Translations under genes and position numbers: made by a program
The notes under the pieces: generated by a model
The model's database searches: none
What the model was told of the DNA's origin: nothing
Seen by the model: only the letters and a program-made list of their open reading frames with translations
Shown here: positions 8,767 to 17,283 of the stretch, one piece after another
Layout: every line of letters begins with the position of its first letter
Position numbering within the stretch: the first letter of the stretch is position 1
Assembly (NCBI GenBank): GCA_963848175.1
Contig: CAWKCO010000001.1
Location: forward strand, 114,512-178,511
DNA: 64,000 nucleotides
Direction: 5' to 3'
Source of the DNA: JAMZMI01 sp963848175
GTDB lineage: Bacteria; Bacteroidota; Bacteroidia; Cytophagales; Cyclobacteriaceae

Positions 8767-10148
8767 ATGGATGTAGAAATTCTCTCCCGAATCCAGTTTG
8801 CCTTCACCATCGCCTTTCATTATATCTATCCACCTCTCAGTATCGGTTTGGGCTTAATGCTCGTGATCTTTGAGAGTTTATACATCAAGACGGGAAATAA
8901 AGAATACGAGCTGCTTACACGATTTTGGACGAAGATCTTTGCACTGACTTTTGGTATCGGCGTTGCTACGGGTATCGTCATGGAGTTTGAGTTTGGCACC
9001 AATTGGGCTACCTACTCGCGCTATGTTGGCGATATTTTTGGAAGTGCACTTGCGGCAGAAGGGATTTTTGCTTTTGCCCTGGAGAGTGGCTTTCTTGGTG
9101 TTTTGCTGTTTGGATGGAATCGAGTGAAGCCATGGGTGCACTTGGTTGCTACTTGTGGCGTGTTTTTGGGATCCATGTTTTCGGCAGTTTGGATCGTGAT
9201 TGCCAATAGCTGGCAACAAACTCCGGCCGGATATCACATTGTGGGAGAAGGCATGCAGAGCCAGAGCTGAGATTACCGACTTTTGGGCGATGGTATTCAA
9301 TCCATCTAGTATGGATAGGTTGTCGCATGTGTGGCTTGGTGCAATTCTCTCAGGAGCATTTCTCGTGCTGAGTGTGCATGCATTTTATATCTACAAAGAC
9401 AGATACAAGGCGATTTCTATGCGAGCGTTTAAAATTGCTTTGTTGGTGGCGGTGGTATTTTCATTGGCGCAATTATTTACAGGTCATCGCTCTGCAGATG
9501 GAGTAGCGAAAAACCAACCAGCGAAGCTTGCGGCTATGGAAGGACATTTTAAAGCCGAGGCTCCTGCCGATATGTATTTGGTGGGGTGGGTGGATAAGGA
9601 AAATCAAGAAGTCATTGGATTGAAAATTCCCAATGGACTTTCTTTTATGATTCATCAGGATTTTGATGCGCCCGTGACTGGTCTTGAACGCCTTTCTCTG
9701 GAGGATCGACCCGTCACAAGTTAATGCAGTATTCCAGTTTTATCACCTGATGGTGGGCATCGGCATGACACTCATAGCCCTGAGCCTGTTGGGTGCATTC
9801 TATTGGTGGCGTGGATCGCTTTTTGAAAAGAAATGGCTTATGCTCATTTTTGTTTTCAGTACGCTACTTCCTCAGATCGCCAATCAGGCAGGGTGGTTTG
9901 CTGCCGAGATGGGCAGACAGCCGTGGGTCGTGTATGGGCTTTTGCGCACTTCAGATGCACTTTCTAAAAGTGTGACTGCCGATCAGGTGCTCTTTTCTCT
10001 GATCATGTTTAGTGTCATCTACGTGATTCTATTTGCGCTTTTTATTTACCTGCTCAATAAGAAAATTCACCACGGACCCTATGACGAAAGTGAGCTTGAA
10101 AGTCATCCGATGCAGCACGATATGGCAGAAGTAATCGAAAAAATTTAA
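8767..10148 (+). CDS. cydA: Cytochrome bd ubiquinol oxidase subunit I, two frameshifts
   Basis: Subunit I of the high-affinity quinol:oxygen oxidoreductase in the cytoplasmic membrane. The first segment has the haem-ligand region FHYIYPPLSIGLG (His18), GIVMEFEFGTNW and the conserved ALESGFLGVLLFGW helix. The second has VFNPSSMDRLSH and the quinol-loop motif AKLAAMEGHF; the third has GWFAAEMGRQPWVVYGLLRT. The frames join when one extra base near 9259 and one near 9686 are removed, giving about 460 residues, a short-loop CydA. cydB follows after 5 nt, so the pair forms an operon. Two errors in one conserved respiratory gene with an intact partner suggest sequencing error rather than decay. Confidence 0.9.
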
Positions 10149-10153
10149 ACAAT

Positions 10154-11191
10154 ATGGAGACGATATTTGGTTTGGATTACCCTACGCTTTGGTTCTTGGT
10201 TGTTGGTGGACTTTTTTCAGGATATGTCATTTTAGATGGCTTTGATTTTGGAGCAGGCGCATGGCATATGTTTCTAAAAAATGAAGAAAGCCGCCGAATC
10301 GCATTGAATGCCATCGGCCCTGTGTGGGATGGAAATGAGGTATGGCTGGTGATCGGAGGAGGCGCACTCTTTGCGGGTTTTCCGGAGCTTTACGCCACGC
10401 TGTTTTCGGCGATGTACATTCCCTTTATGCTCTTTTTGATGTTCATCATTTTCAGAGCTGTTTCCATTGAGTTTCGAAGCAAAGAAAAAATGCTTTGGTG
10501 GCGCAAAATGTGGGACATTGCCTACAGTGCCTCCAGTATCATGCTTTCGCTTTTGTTGGGAATCGTTCTTGGCAATGTGCTGCAAGGAATGCCTATAGAT
10601 GAAAACTTTATTTATCGCGGAGGAGGTTTTTTTGAGTTTCTGAACCCTTATGCGCTTCTGGTAGGTGTCACTACATTGGCGCTATTTATGATGCATGGCG
10701 CTATTTATCTTTTGCTCAAAACAGAAGGACGTTTGCACATCAAACTCAATTTTCTGTTGAAAAAAGGGATGATCTTTTTCCTTGTCTCGTTTGGCATCAC
10801 TACCATGTACACTTTGATTTATATCCCACATCTGTCAGATACCTTTCGTGCCAATCCCACTATGTTTTTAGTACCTTTAGCTGCTTTCCTAAGCATCGCC
10901 AATATTCCTCGCTTGGCGCAAAAGAAGAAATATCACAGCGCTTTTCTCTTTTCTTCTCTTACCATGAGTTTCTTATTAGTCATGGTGGCTATAGAGCTTT
11001 ATCCAACGTTGCTACTATCTACTTTAGATGTGTCAAATAGTTTGGATATTTACAATGCCGCCGCTTCGCAAAAGTCACTCGGTATTATGTTGCTGATAGC
11101 AGCCATCGGCGCACCACTGGTCATCGGATATACTGTGTTTGTATACATGACCTTTAGAGGAAAAGTGAAAATTGATGAGCACAGCTATTGA
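10154..11191 (+). CDS. cydB: Cytochrome bd ubiquinol oxidase subunit II
   Basis: This 345-residue polytopic membrane protein shows the CydB signatures: LDGFDFGAGAWH near residues 28-39, NAIGPVWDGNEVWLVIGGGALFAGFP around 52-77, and the FLNPYALLVG segment. It stabilises the haem sites of CydA in the bd oxidase complex. It follows cydA by 5 nt, so the two are co-transcribed. The gene converges on a methyltransferase gene only 7 nt away with no terminator visible between them. Confidence 0.92.
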   Translation: METIFGLDYPTLWFLVVGGLFSGYVILDGFDFGAGAWHMFLKNEESRRIALNAIGPVWDGNEVWLVIGGGALFAGFPELYATLFSAMYIPFMLFLMFIIFRAVSIEFRSKEKMLWWRKMWDIAYSASSIMLSLLLGIVLGNVLQGMPIDENFIYRGGGFFEFLNPYALLVGVTTLALFMMHGAIYLLLKTEGRLHIKLNFLLKKGMIFFLVSFGITTMYTLIYIPHLSDTFRANPTMFLVPLAAFLSIANIPRLAQKKKYHSAFLFSSLTMSFLLVMVAIELYPTLLLSTLDVSNSLDIYNAAASQKSLGIMLLIAAIGAPLVIGYTVFVYMTFRGKVKIDEHSY

Positions 11192-11198
11192 CTTAAAG

Positions 11199-11915
11199 TC
11201 AATCAATACGAATCGCTACTTGGAAAAAGTTGTTGATCTCTCCTATAACAGTATATTCTATGTAAAAAGAATTTGCCCATTCTGTAAATGCCTTGTACTC
11301 GTGCATAGGCACATTGAATTCATCAAAGAGGAGAATATCGCCTTTTTTCAAATAGGGGCTAAAAGTTGTCAACACAAAAAGGGTAGCAGAGTAGAGATCT
11401 GCGTCTAAATGTAAAATCTTTCGCTTGTCCGATTTGAAATCTTTCAAAAAATCATAGACAGTTTTTTGGAAAATGCCTTGATAGAATTGATGGCGATGGT
11501 CATCAATCTCTGGAGGTTTGTTGCCGTTAGACATAGCACCTTGAGCAAAAGGTCCCCAAGCTTCGGGAAGTCCCGTGAAAGTATCAAAGCCATAAAACCT
11601 CGTTTCTGGGTTTTTAAGATTAGCCACAAACCAGCGAAAAGACTTTCCTGTAGACACTCCAAATTCCAGATAATCCACGGGTTGGTCTTTGATTTCGTCA
11701 TCCAACAAAAACCGGTAAAGTTTTTCACGGTCTCCATAATTCACATTTTTAGTTGGAAATGAGGTGAATCTTAAGTTTTTCTTTTTAGAAATCCACTCGG
11801 AAGTTCCCCCTAAGTGGCCAAGAAAGGTCAATTTCTGCCATGGCAAAAATGCGTGAATACCGTACTTGTAGAAGTAATATTTGAGCGAGCGGATGATTTT
11901 TATTTTGTTTTTCAC
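11199..11915 (-). CDS. TylF-like class I SAM-dependent methyltransferase
   Basis: The 238-residue protein has a class I methyltransferase core starting with YLEFGVSTGKS (SAM-binding loop, about residues 82-92). It continues with FYGFDTFTGLPEAWG and ILHLDADLYSAT, the latter two resembling the macrocin O-methyltransferase (TylF) family, whose conserved acidic residues bind a divalent metal. A C-terminal FDEFNVPMHEYKAF motif also fits. Such enzymes methylate sugar hydroxyls in glycans or natural products; the substrate here cannot be told because neighbours are unrelated. No partner glycosyltransferases are in the window. Confidence 0.75.
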   Translation of the reverse strand: MKNKIKIIRSLKYYFYKYGIHAFLPWQKLTFLGHLGGTSEWISKKKNLRFTSFPTKNVNYGDREKLYRFLLDDEIKDQPVDYLEFGVSTGKSFRWFVANLKNPETRFYGFDTFTGLPEAWGPFAQGAMSNGNKPPEIDDHRHQFYQGIFQKTVYDFLKDFKSDKRKILHLDADLYSATLFVLTTFSPYLKKGDILLFDEFNVPMHEYKAFTEWANSFYIEYTVIGEINNFFQVAIRID

Positions 11916-12014
11916 AACCAGAAAATTTTATTCAGCGCAAACTAAAAAGGTTTGAGGCTTCTTTCCGGTTTTAACTTACTTTTTTGTGATGTAGTAAAAA
12001 TACTATCAAATAAT

Positions 12015-12049
12015 TTATTGATATTAGCATCAATAATTGATATATCAAT
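12015..12049. promoter_or_regulatory. Clustered TTGAT/ATCAA inverted repeats before the RidA-like gene
   Basis: TTATTGAT-ATTAGC-ATCAATAA (12015-12036) is directly followed by the 14-bp palindrome ATTGATATATCAAT (12036-12049), which ends 3 nt before the start codon. Four TTGAT half-sites in 35 bp suggest an operator. The spacings (6 and 2) differ from the 4-bp spacing of FNR-type boxes. Confidence 0.4.
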
Positions 12050-12052
12050 AAA

Positions 12053-12511
12053 ATGAAAATATTCATCTTGTCAATTTTACTTCTACTCGTGCTTATGGGT
12101 TGTAATCAAGAAATAGTGTTGGTCAACACTGAAAAGGCTTATAACACGGCCAAGTTTGGTTTTTCTCAAGCTGTCTCCTACAATAATTTGCTTTTTCTGT
12201 CTGGTCAGGTGGGCTGGGACGTGAATCATCAGCTAACTGAGGACGGATCATTTGAAGAACAGTTAGCCCAAAGTCTAATCAATACTGAAACGATTCTAAA
12301 CGATGCAATGAGCTCAGTAGATCAAATATTAATGATGAGAATCTATGTGAAGGCATTAGACAACACTAAAAAAGAATTGATTTCAGAAAGCCTAAAATCC
12401 TATTTTGAATCACAGCATCAACCTGCGACTACTCTCATTGGCGTTGAAACTTTGGCAAGAGAAAATCTCTTGATTGAAATCGAAGTTGTTGCACAAACAA
12501 ATAAAAAATGA
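12053..12511 (+). CDS. RidA/YjgF-family lipoprotein
   Basis: The 152-residue protein has a lipoprotein signal with lipobox VLMGC (Cys17) followed by a RidA/YjgF/UK114 domain: YNNLLFLSGQVGWD, a central helix with QSLINTETIL, and the C-terminal NLLIEIEVVA strand. Cytosolic RidA enzymes hydrolyse reactive enamines and use an arginine in the PxRxxV region. At the matching place this protein reads PATTLIGVE, so the arginine is absent and imine deaminase activity is doubtful. Anchoring to the membrane is unusual for the family. The stop overlaps the start of the DOMON gene (ATGA), implying coupled translation. Confidence 0.8.
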   Translation: MKIFILSILLLLVLMGCNQEIVLVNTEKAYNTAKFGFSQAVSYNNLLFLSGQVGWDVNHQLTEDGSFEEQLAQSLINTETILNDAMSSVDQILMMRIYVKALDNTKKELISESLKSYFESQHQPATTLIGVETLARENLLIEIEVVAQTNKK

Positions 12512-13008
12512 TAAAAATAATTCTTCTTCTAATCGCTATGGCTATTGGTACTATTGCTTTTAGTCAAAATGCAAAATCTACTATCAATAAAAATGGAATG
12601 GAAGTAAGCTGGTATTATGCTTATGATAAGATTCATTTCGAAATGCGAGCGCCTACCGATGGTTGGGTCACTATTGGTTTTAATTCACATGCTGGTATGG
12701 GAGGAGCTTATCTGATTATGGGAAATATTATTGAAAGTAATGTGAACGTTGTTGAGCACTATACTATTTCCCCTGGAAACTATAAGCCTATTGAGTCATT
12801 TGGGTTAAATTCTAATGTAAATGATATTATGGGTAGTGAAACTAAAAAATCAACTTATATAACCTTTTCTCTTCCGATAAAAGCTGATGACAAATACCGT
12901 AAAAATCTCGAAGTAGGACAGAAATACATTCTCACTATGGCGTATAGCCGAGAGGATGATTTCCAACATCATTCTATGATGCGTACGTCTGAGGCGATTA
13001 CGCTTTAG
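12508..13008 (+). CDS. Secreted DOMON-domain protein
   Basis: The 166-residue product has a signal peptide (residues about 1-19, IAFSQN cleavage region) and a single DOMON-like beta-sandwich: GMEVSWYYAYDKIHFEMRAPTD, then WVTIGFNSHAGMGGAYLIMG, then DDFQHHSMMRTSEAI near the end. In DOMON domains of the cytochrome type, a methionine and a histidine bind haem. Candidate residues are present here, but haem binding is inference. It starts inside the stop codon of the RidA-like lipoprotein gene, so both are likely made together and act in the same compartment. Confidence 0.75.
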   Translation: MIKIILLLIAMAIGTIAFSQNAKSTINKNGMEVSWYYAYDKIHFEMRAPTDGWVTIGFNSHAGMGGAYLIMGNIIESNVNVVEHYTISPGNYKPIESFGLNSNVNDIMGSETKKSTYITFSLPIKADDKYRKNLEVGQKYILTMAYSREDDFQHHSMMRTSEAITL

Positions 13009-13091
13009 TTAGTTCTTTCTAAGTTCAAAACAATTTGTCCAGCCGAGGGTTTTATTTGTCCAATAACCATTTGATTTAATATGTAGCAGAT

Positions 13092-13259
13092 ATGTTCGGA
13101 TTGTTCAATAGAGACTCAAAAAAAGAGAAGCTGCAAAAGAAGTATGAGCAGTTGATGAAAGAATTATTTATGCTCTCGAGTAAAAATAGCAGGGCGAGTG
13201 ATGCCAAACTGGCGGAAGCAGAAATCTTCGCTAAAAGAATAGCTGATTTACCTCACTAA
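13092..13259 (+). CDS. Lacal_2735-family small protein
   Basis: A 55-codon gene starts MFGLFNRDSKKEKL and has a short helical body (YEQLMKELFMLSSKNSRASD, then AEAEIF). The MFGLF start, lysine-rich helix and SxxNRxASDxKxAEA core match the small Lacal_2735 family seen in Bacteroidota; the function of that family is unknown. It ends 3 nt before the TIGR03643 gene, so they probably form one transcript with the flavin reductase and DUF2256 genes downstream. Confidence 0.7.
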   Translation: MFGLFNRDSKKEKLQKKYEQLMKELFMLSSKNSRASDAKLAEAEIFAKRIADLPH

Positions 13260-13262
13260 ATC

Positions 13263-13547
13263 ATGATAGACGAACTTGACGAACGTTCTTGGAATCGAAT
13301 CATCGAAATGGCATGGGAAGACCGAACTTCCTTTGAGGCCATCGAACAGCAATTTGGCACTTCGGAAAAGGATGTGATCAAATTGATGCGAACCGAGCTG
13401 AAGCCTGCTTCTTTTAAAAGATGGAGAAGGCGTGTGAACAGTGGGGTGAGCCAGAAGCATGAGAAGAAACGTAATCCAGAGATCAATCGATTCAAATCCT
13501 CAAGTCAAAAAGCGATCAGTCTAAATAAGCTTACGAAGAGATTGTAG
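13263..13547 (+). CDS. TIGR03643 / DUF2805 family protein
   Basis: The 94-residue basic protein has the family hallmark WNRIIEMAWEDRTSFEAIEQ, then EKDVIKLMRTELKPASFKRWRRRV, which looks like a small DNA-binding helix-turn-helix. It ends with an R-F-K-S tail rich in lysine. The family is uncharacterised; from memory it is often encoded near photolyase/cryptochrome genes, although none is in this window. It follows the Lacal_2735 gene by 3 nt. A short TAGGGTT/AACCCTA hairpin at 13545-13562 follows, but lacks a T tract. Confidence 0.78.
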   Translation: MIDELDERSWNRIIEMAWEDRTSFEAIEQQFGTSEKDVIKLMRTELKPASFKRWRRRVNSGVSQKHEKKRNPEINRFKSSSQKAISLNKLTKRL

Positions 13548-13589
13548 GGTTAGAAAACCCTAAGCTTCACATTTCAATTTTACCTTATC

Positions 13590-14225
13590 ATGCACCTTAC
13601 AAAATCTGAAATAGAACAAGCTGATCATTTGACCAAAATCAATCTGATCAACAGCATCACAGGAATCAAACCAGCCAATCTTATTGGCACCATTTCTAAC
13701 GATGGCCAGACTAACTTGGCGATATTTAGTTCAGTCGTTCATCTCGGTAGCGATCCAGCCGTCATTGGTTTCATTTCTCGCCCCGTGGGTGACGTGCCAC
13801 GCAATACCGTGGAAAATATACTGCAAAATGGATTTTATACGATCAACCATGTCCCTGCAAGCTTAACCGAGCAAGCGCACTATACTTCAGCCAAGTTTGA
13901 TCGAGCGATTTCAGAGTTTGACAAGTGTGGCTTTACAGAAGAGTACTTACCTTCCTTCATAGCACCCTTTGTGAAAGAAAGTCGAGTGAAAATCGGGATG
14001 AAATATTTGGAAACCATTCCAATAGCAATCAATGGCACCATGCTCATTATTGGGGAAATTCAGCATTTGATCTTGCCAGATATGCCACTAGAAGGTCAAT
14101 TGGATTTAGCAGCTCTGGGGAGTGCTGGTATCTCAGGACTCAATAGCTACTATCGCTTAGAGAAAATCGATGAGTACCCTTATGCCAGACCGAGTACACT
14201 TCCAAATTTTGTAAAAGAGAAGTGA
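13590..14225 (+). CDS. Flavin reductase-like FMN-binding protein
   Basis: The 211-residue protein belongs to the flavin reductase split-barrel family. It carries GIKPANLIGTISNDGQTNLAIFSSVVHLG near residues 26-54, FISRPVGDVPRNTVENI around 68-85, and a C-terminal GLNSYYRL. These proteins bind FMN and pass electrons from NAD(P)H to flavin or act as flavoproteins of unknown role. The DUF2256 gene starts within its stop codon (GTGA), so the pair is translationally coupled. The combination with TIGR03643 and DUF2256 resembles light-response or photolyase-associated clusters, which is inference from context. Confidence 0.78.
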   Translation: MHLTKSEIEQADHLTKINLINSITGIKPANLIGTISNDGQTNLAIFSSVVHLGSDPAVIGFISRPVGDVPRNTVENILQNGFYTINHVPASLTEQAHYTSAKFDRAISEFDKCGFTEEYLPSFIAPFVKESRVKIGMKYLETIPIAINGTMLIIGEIQHLILPDMPLEGQLDLAALGSAGISGLNSYYRLEKIDEYPYARPSTLPNFVKEK

Positions 14226-14365
14226 AAAAGCAGCATCTACCGACTAAAATCTGTGTGGTCTGCAAACAGCCGTTTGCTTGGAGAAAGAAATGGAAAGACG
14301 TATGGGAAGAAGTCAAGTATTGTAGCGAAAGGTGTCGAGGAAATCGAAATCTAAAGAACGCTTAA
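14222..14365 (+). CDS. DUF2256 small zinc-finger-like protein
   Basis: A 47-codon gene with a GTG start overlaps the flavin reductase stop. Two cysteine pairs are arranged as CxxC (ICVVCKQPF) and CxxxC (KYCSERCRGNR), consistent with a small zinc ribbon, and the KWKxxWxEVKYCSERCR segment is the DUF2256 signature. The family has no known function and often lies beside photolyase/cryptochrome genes. It is too short to stand out without the family motif, but the cysteine spacing and coupling to the upstream gene make it convincing. Confidence 0.75.
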   Translation: MKKQHLPTKICVVCKQPFAWRKKWKDVWEEVKYCSERCRGNRNLKNA

Positions 14366-14505
14366 TTTTAATAGTACATTGGGATCTGTTTTAAAGTGAC
14401 TTTCTGGTATCCATAGAATCGGTCTCCGCATCTTCTTACAACGGTTTTTATGAGCTAAGGGTCTGTGTGTTGAGTAAAATCAATTTTTCACCCAAAAAAA
14501 ACACT

Positions 14506-15963
14506 ATGAACCGTTTACTTTTAAGCTTAGTATTTCTTTCCCTCGGCACATTTCTACAGCGCTGTGCATCTGAAGATTCTGAAATGCCTTATTCTGAAGC
14601 CTACTTTGATCAATCCGATTACACTGGTGGTGAGCGATACAATGAAATTACAGAAAACCCATTCGTGAGCACTGATGTAGAAGCAGTAAGTACCTTTTCC
14701 ATTGATACGGATGGTGCTTCCTACGCCAATACAAGGAGGTTTATCACACAAGCGCAGGCGATACCCCCTGTGGATGCAGTTCGTATTGAGGAACTTATTA
14801 ATTATTTTCCTTTCGACTATGAGGCTAGTGAAGCACTCATTACAATCAATACGGAAGTGAGTGAATGTCCTTGGAACACTGCCCACCATCTCGTACGGAT
14901 AGGCCTCAAAGGCAAGCCAATGGAAACCATTCCTGGGTCGAATTACGTTTTTCTGATTGACGTATCTGGCTCAATGGCAGTAGAAGATAAGCTTGAACTC
15001 TTGAAAAATGGCTTACTCAAGTTTGTTGATCAAATGAAGAACGATGATAAACTTTCCATCGTCACCTATGCTGGAAATGCTAATGTGATAGCAAGAGGTG
15101 GCACCATTGACGAAAAGGAGACACTCAAAACCTCGATCAGAAGACTCGAAGGTGGGGGTGGAACGGCTGGTGCTAAAGGAATAATTACAGCTTATGAGAT
15201 TGCGAAAGATGAGTTTATTGATGGAGGAAACAACCGAATCATATTGGGAACGGATGGAGATTTTAATGTAGGTGTATCCTCTCAAGAAGAGCTGATTTCG
15301 ATGATAAAAGAGAAAAGAGAAGAAGGTGTCTATCTGACTGTCTTGGGCTTAGGAATGGGTAATCTCAATGAAGGTATGATGGAGCAACTCGCGAATAATG
15401 GGAATGGAAATTTCGAATATTTGGACAGTTCGGCAGAGTTGGAAAAGGTATTCGTACATGAGTCGGCAAAGTTTTTCACCATAGCCAAAGACGTGAAAAT
15501 GCAAGTTTCTTTTGACAAGACCAAAGTAGCATCGTATAGGCTGGTTGGCTATGAAAACAGAGCGCTGACAAACGAGGAGTTTGAGGACGAAAAGACAGAC
15601 GCTGGTGAACTAGGAGCAGGACAGACTGTTACGGCGGTCTATCAGGTGGTTCTTAAAGATGGGGTGAAAACAGGAGATAAATTGGCGAGTCTGGATTACA
15701 AATATAAAAGTGCCAATTCCACCAACACTTTTGATGGTGAGGCGGCTATCCTTTTTACCAATACAGCATTTTTATCTTCTTCAGAGAATATGAGGTTTGC
15801 TGCATCCGTCGTAGGGTTTGGACTTCTGTTAAGAAATTCTGAACATAAAGGAGAGCTTACGTGGGATCAAGTTCAAAACTGGACAGATAATGCCCGAGTG
15901 TATGATCCTCATGGCTGGCGAGAAGCGCATGCAAATTTGATAAAACAAGCAAAAGGGATGTAA
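14506..15963 (+). CDS. VWA-domain lipoprotein (YfbK-like)
   Basis: From the chosen ATG the product has 485 residues; an upstream in-frame ATG at 14467 would add 13 residues before the signal peptide, which is less likely. A hydrophobic signal ends FLQRC, an imperfect lipobox, so lipidation is uncertain. The order is an N-terminal YfbK-type region (STFSIDTDGASYANTRRF, RIEELINYFPF), a von Willebrand factor A domain with the metal site DVSGSM, and a C-terminal DUF3520-like part (FVHESAKFFTIAKDVK, RFAASVVGFG). The family is common in Bacteroidota and its ligand is unknown. A shared terminator separates it from the convergent lactonase. Confidence 0.85.
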   Translation: MNRLLLSLVFLSLGTFLQRCASEDSEMPYSEAYFDQSDYTGGERYNEITENPFVSTDVEAVSTFSIDTDGASYANTRRFITQAQAIPPVDAVRIEELINYFPFDYEASEALITINTEVSECPWNTAHHLVRIGLKGKPMETIPGSNYVFLIDVSGSMAVEDKLELLKNGLLKFVDQMKNDDKLSIVTYAGNANVIARGGTIDEKETLKTSIRRLEGGGGTAGAKGIITAYEIAKDEFIDGGNNRIILGTDGDFNVGVSSQEELISMIKEKREEGVYLTVLGLGMGNLNEGMMEQLANNGNGNFEYLDSSAELEKVFVHESAKFFTIAKDVKMQVSFDKTKVASYRLVGYENRALTNEEFEDEKTDAGELGAGQTVTAVYQVVLKDGVKTGDKLASLDYKYKSANSTNTFDGEAAILFTNTAFLSSSENMRFAASVVGFGLLLRNSEHKGELTWDQVQNWTDNARVYDPHGWREAHANLIKQAKGM

Positions 15964-15965
15964 TA

Positions 15966-15991
15966 AAAAGGGGGAGCTAAATCCCCCTTTT
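15966..15991. terminator. Bidirectional terminator between VWA and lactonase genes
   Basis: The stem AAAAGGGGGA / TCCCCCTTTT with a 6-nt loop has T tracts on both strands and lies between two convergent stop codons. Confidence 0.85.
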
Positions 15992-15995
15992 ATTT

Positions 15996-17189
15996 TTAGT
16001 TCGTCTTCAGTTTCAAAAATCGGATACACTGAGGCGCAAGCACTGTTGCCACTTCTCCCACTTTTTCAAAGAAGCCTGTGGCGTGATCAATTTTTAAAAT
16101 ACTGATTTGATTCGAATTCTTGTTGGCCACAAGGATAAAATCACCTGATGGATCAATGGCAAAGGCTCTCGGCCAATCTCCTCCACAGTCTTTCGCACCT
16201 AAAAATGTCAACGCTCCACTTGCTTGATCAATACTAAAAACTGCCAAGCTATTATGTCCTCGATTTGAGGCATAGAGATATTTCCCATCGGGAGAAACGT
16301 GTATGTCAGCAGATTTATTGAATTCCTTAAAATCCTCCGGAAGGGTACTTACCGTATTGATCTTATCTGTAATTCCTTTTTCTGGATCAAAACCAAAGCC
16401 TGTTACGTGTCCAGTAAGCTCATGAAGAACATACACGCGCTTGCCTCCTGGTGCAAAAGCCAAGTGACGAGGGCCGCCACCAGCAGTAATGTTTGTTGCT
16501 GCATTAGGAGCGGGTGTTAATATTCCATTTTCGTCGGATCTATAGCTCTTTACTTGATCTATTCCCAAATCGGGCATTAGAATAATGTCACTATTTGGTG
16601 CAGCAAAAGCCATGTGGACATGCGGGGCTTCTTGTCTTTCCTTGTTCACACTCGAGCCCGAATGAACTACTGTAGAAATTTCTTTTCCTACAGTGCCATC
16701 TGGTAAAATCGCATAAGTGCTGGCACTTCCAGAGCTGTAGTAGGCCACCGTGATAAACTTCTTGTTGTGAGCAAGACTTAAATAACAAGCCCCTTTTCCT
16801 GTGTCTTTTGTTTCGTTGAGAGCTGTCAATTTTCCAGTTATTGGATTTATGGAAAATGTGGCTATAGCACTACCGACACTATACAATTTGTTGTTTTCTG
16901 CATCTATTGCCAAGTAAGAGGAGCTCGTATAACTAGAATCGACACCAATTTTAATCATTGTTGCGCTAGTCGGAGACCACTCATAAATACCTATGGCTGC
17001 ACCATCTTGCTCATCTCCAGAGGATACATATACGGCATACTTAGGTGTGTTATCTGTATCAGAATTTTTTTGCTCTACGATTTCTCCGGCGGATTCATCT
17101 TCAGATTTGGCGCCCTTTTGCTGATCGCAAGACAGCAAGAAGAATAATACAAGAAGGGATAGAAATGGGTATTTTAGTGAAAGAGACAT
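15996..17189 (-). CDS. Lactonase-family seven-bladed beta-propeller lipoprotein
   Basis: The 397-residue product has a lipoprotein signal ending FFLLSC (Cys21) and then a beta-propeller of the 6-phosphogluconolactonase (YbhE-like) family. Repeated blades show YVSSGDE, GKGACYLSLAHNKKFITVA, APHVHMAF, GGGPRHLAFAPGGKRVYVLHEL, ADIHVSPDGKYLYASNRGHNSL and DWPRAFAIDPSGDFILVANKNS. The histidine and arginine residues in HVH, PRH and NRGHNS are the usual active-site set. As an exported copy it may act on sugar lactones outside the cytosol; the substrate is unknown. An IS element lies only about 15 bp upstream of its start, so its native promoter may be displaced. Confidence 0.85.
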   Translation of the reverse strand: MSLSLKYPFLSLLVLFFLLSCDQQKGAKSEDESAGEIVEQKNSDTDNTPKYAVYVSSGDEQDGAAIGIYEWSPTSATMIKIGVDSSYTSSSYLAIDAENNKLYSVGSAIATFSINPITGKLTALNETKDTGKGACYLSLAHNKKFITVAYYSSGSASTYAILPDGTVGKEISTVVHSGSSVNKERQEAPHVHMAFAAPNSDIILMPDLGIDQVKSYRSDENGILTPAPNAATNITAGGGPRHLAFAPGGKRVYVLHELTGHVTGFGFDPEKGITDKINTVSTLPEDFKEFNKSADIHVSPDGKYLYASNRGHNSLAVFSIDQASGALTFLGAKDCGGDWPRAFAIDPSGDFILVANKNSNQISILKIDHATGFFEKVGEVATVLAPQCIRFLKLKTN

Positions 17190-17204
17190 TTTTTTGGGTT
17201 TGTA

Positions 17205-17212
17205 TTATATAA
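17205..17212. repeat. Target-site duplication, left copy
   Basis: The 8-bp TTATATAA occurs here and at 18256-18263 directly outside the IS ends. It is itself palindromic, so the boundary could shift by a base or two. Confidence 0.65.
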
Positions 17213-17283
17213 TATGACTATCCGTAATTAGAACCAACCCCTAAAAATCGCTAACTTGTATAAGGATCAAAAAGGTTATTGGT

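Noticed and set aside
12015..12049. FNR/CRP-type box
   Set aside because: FNR boxes have TTGAT-N4-ATCAA; the two sites here have spacers of 6 and 2 bp.
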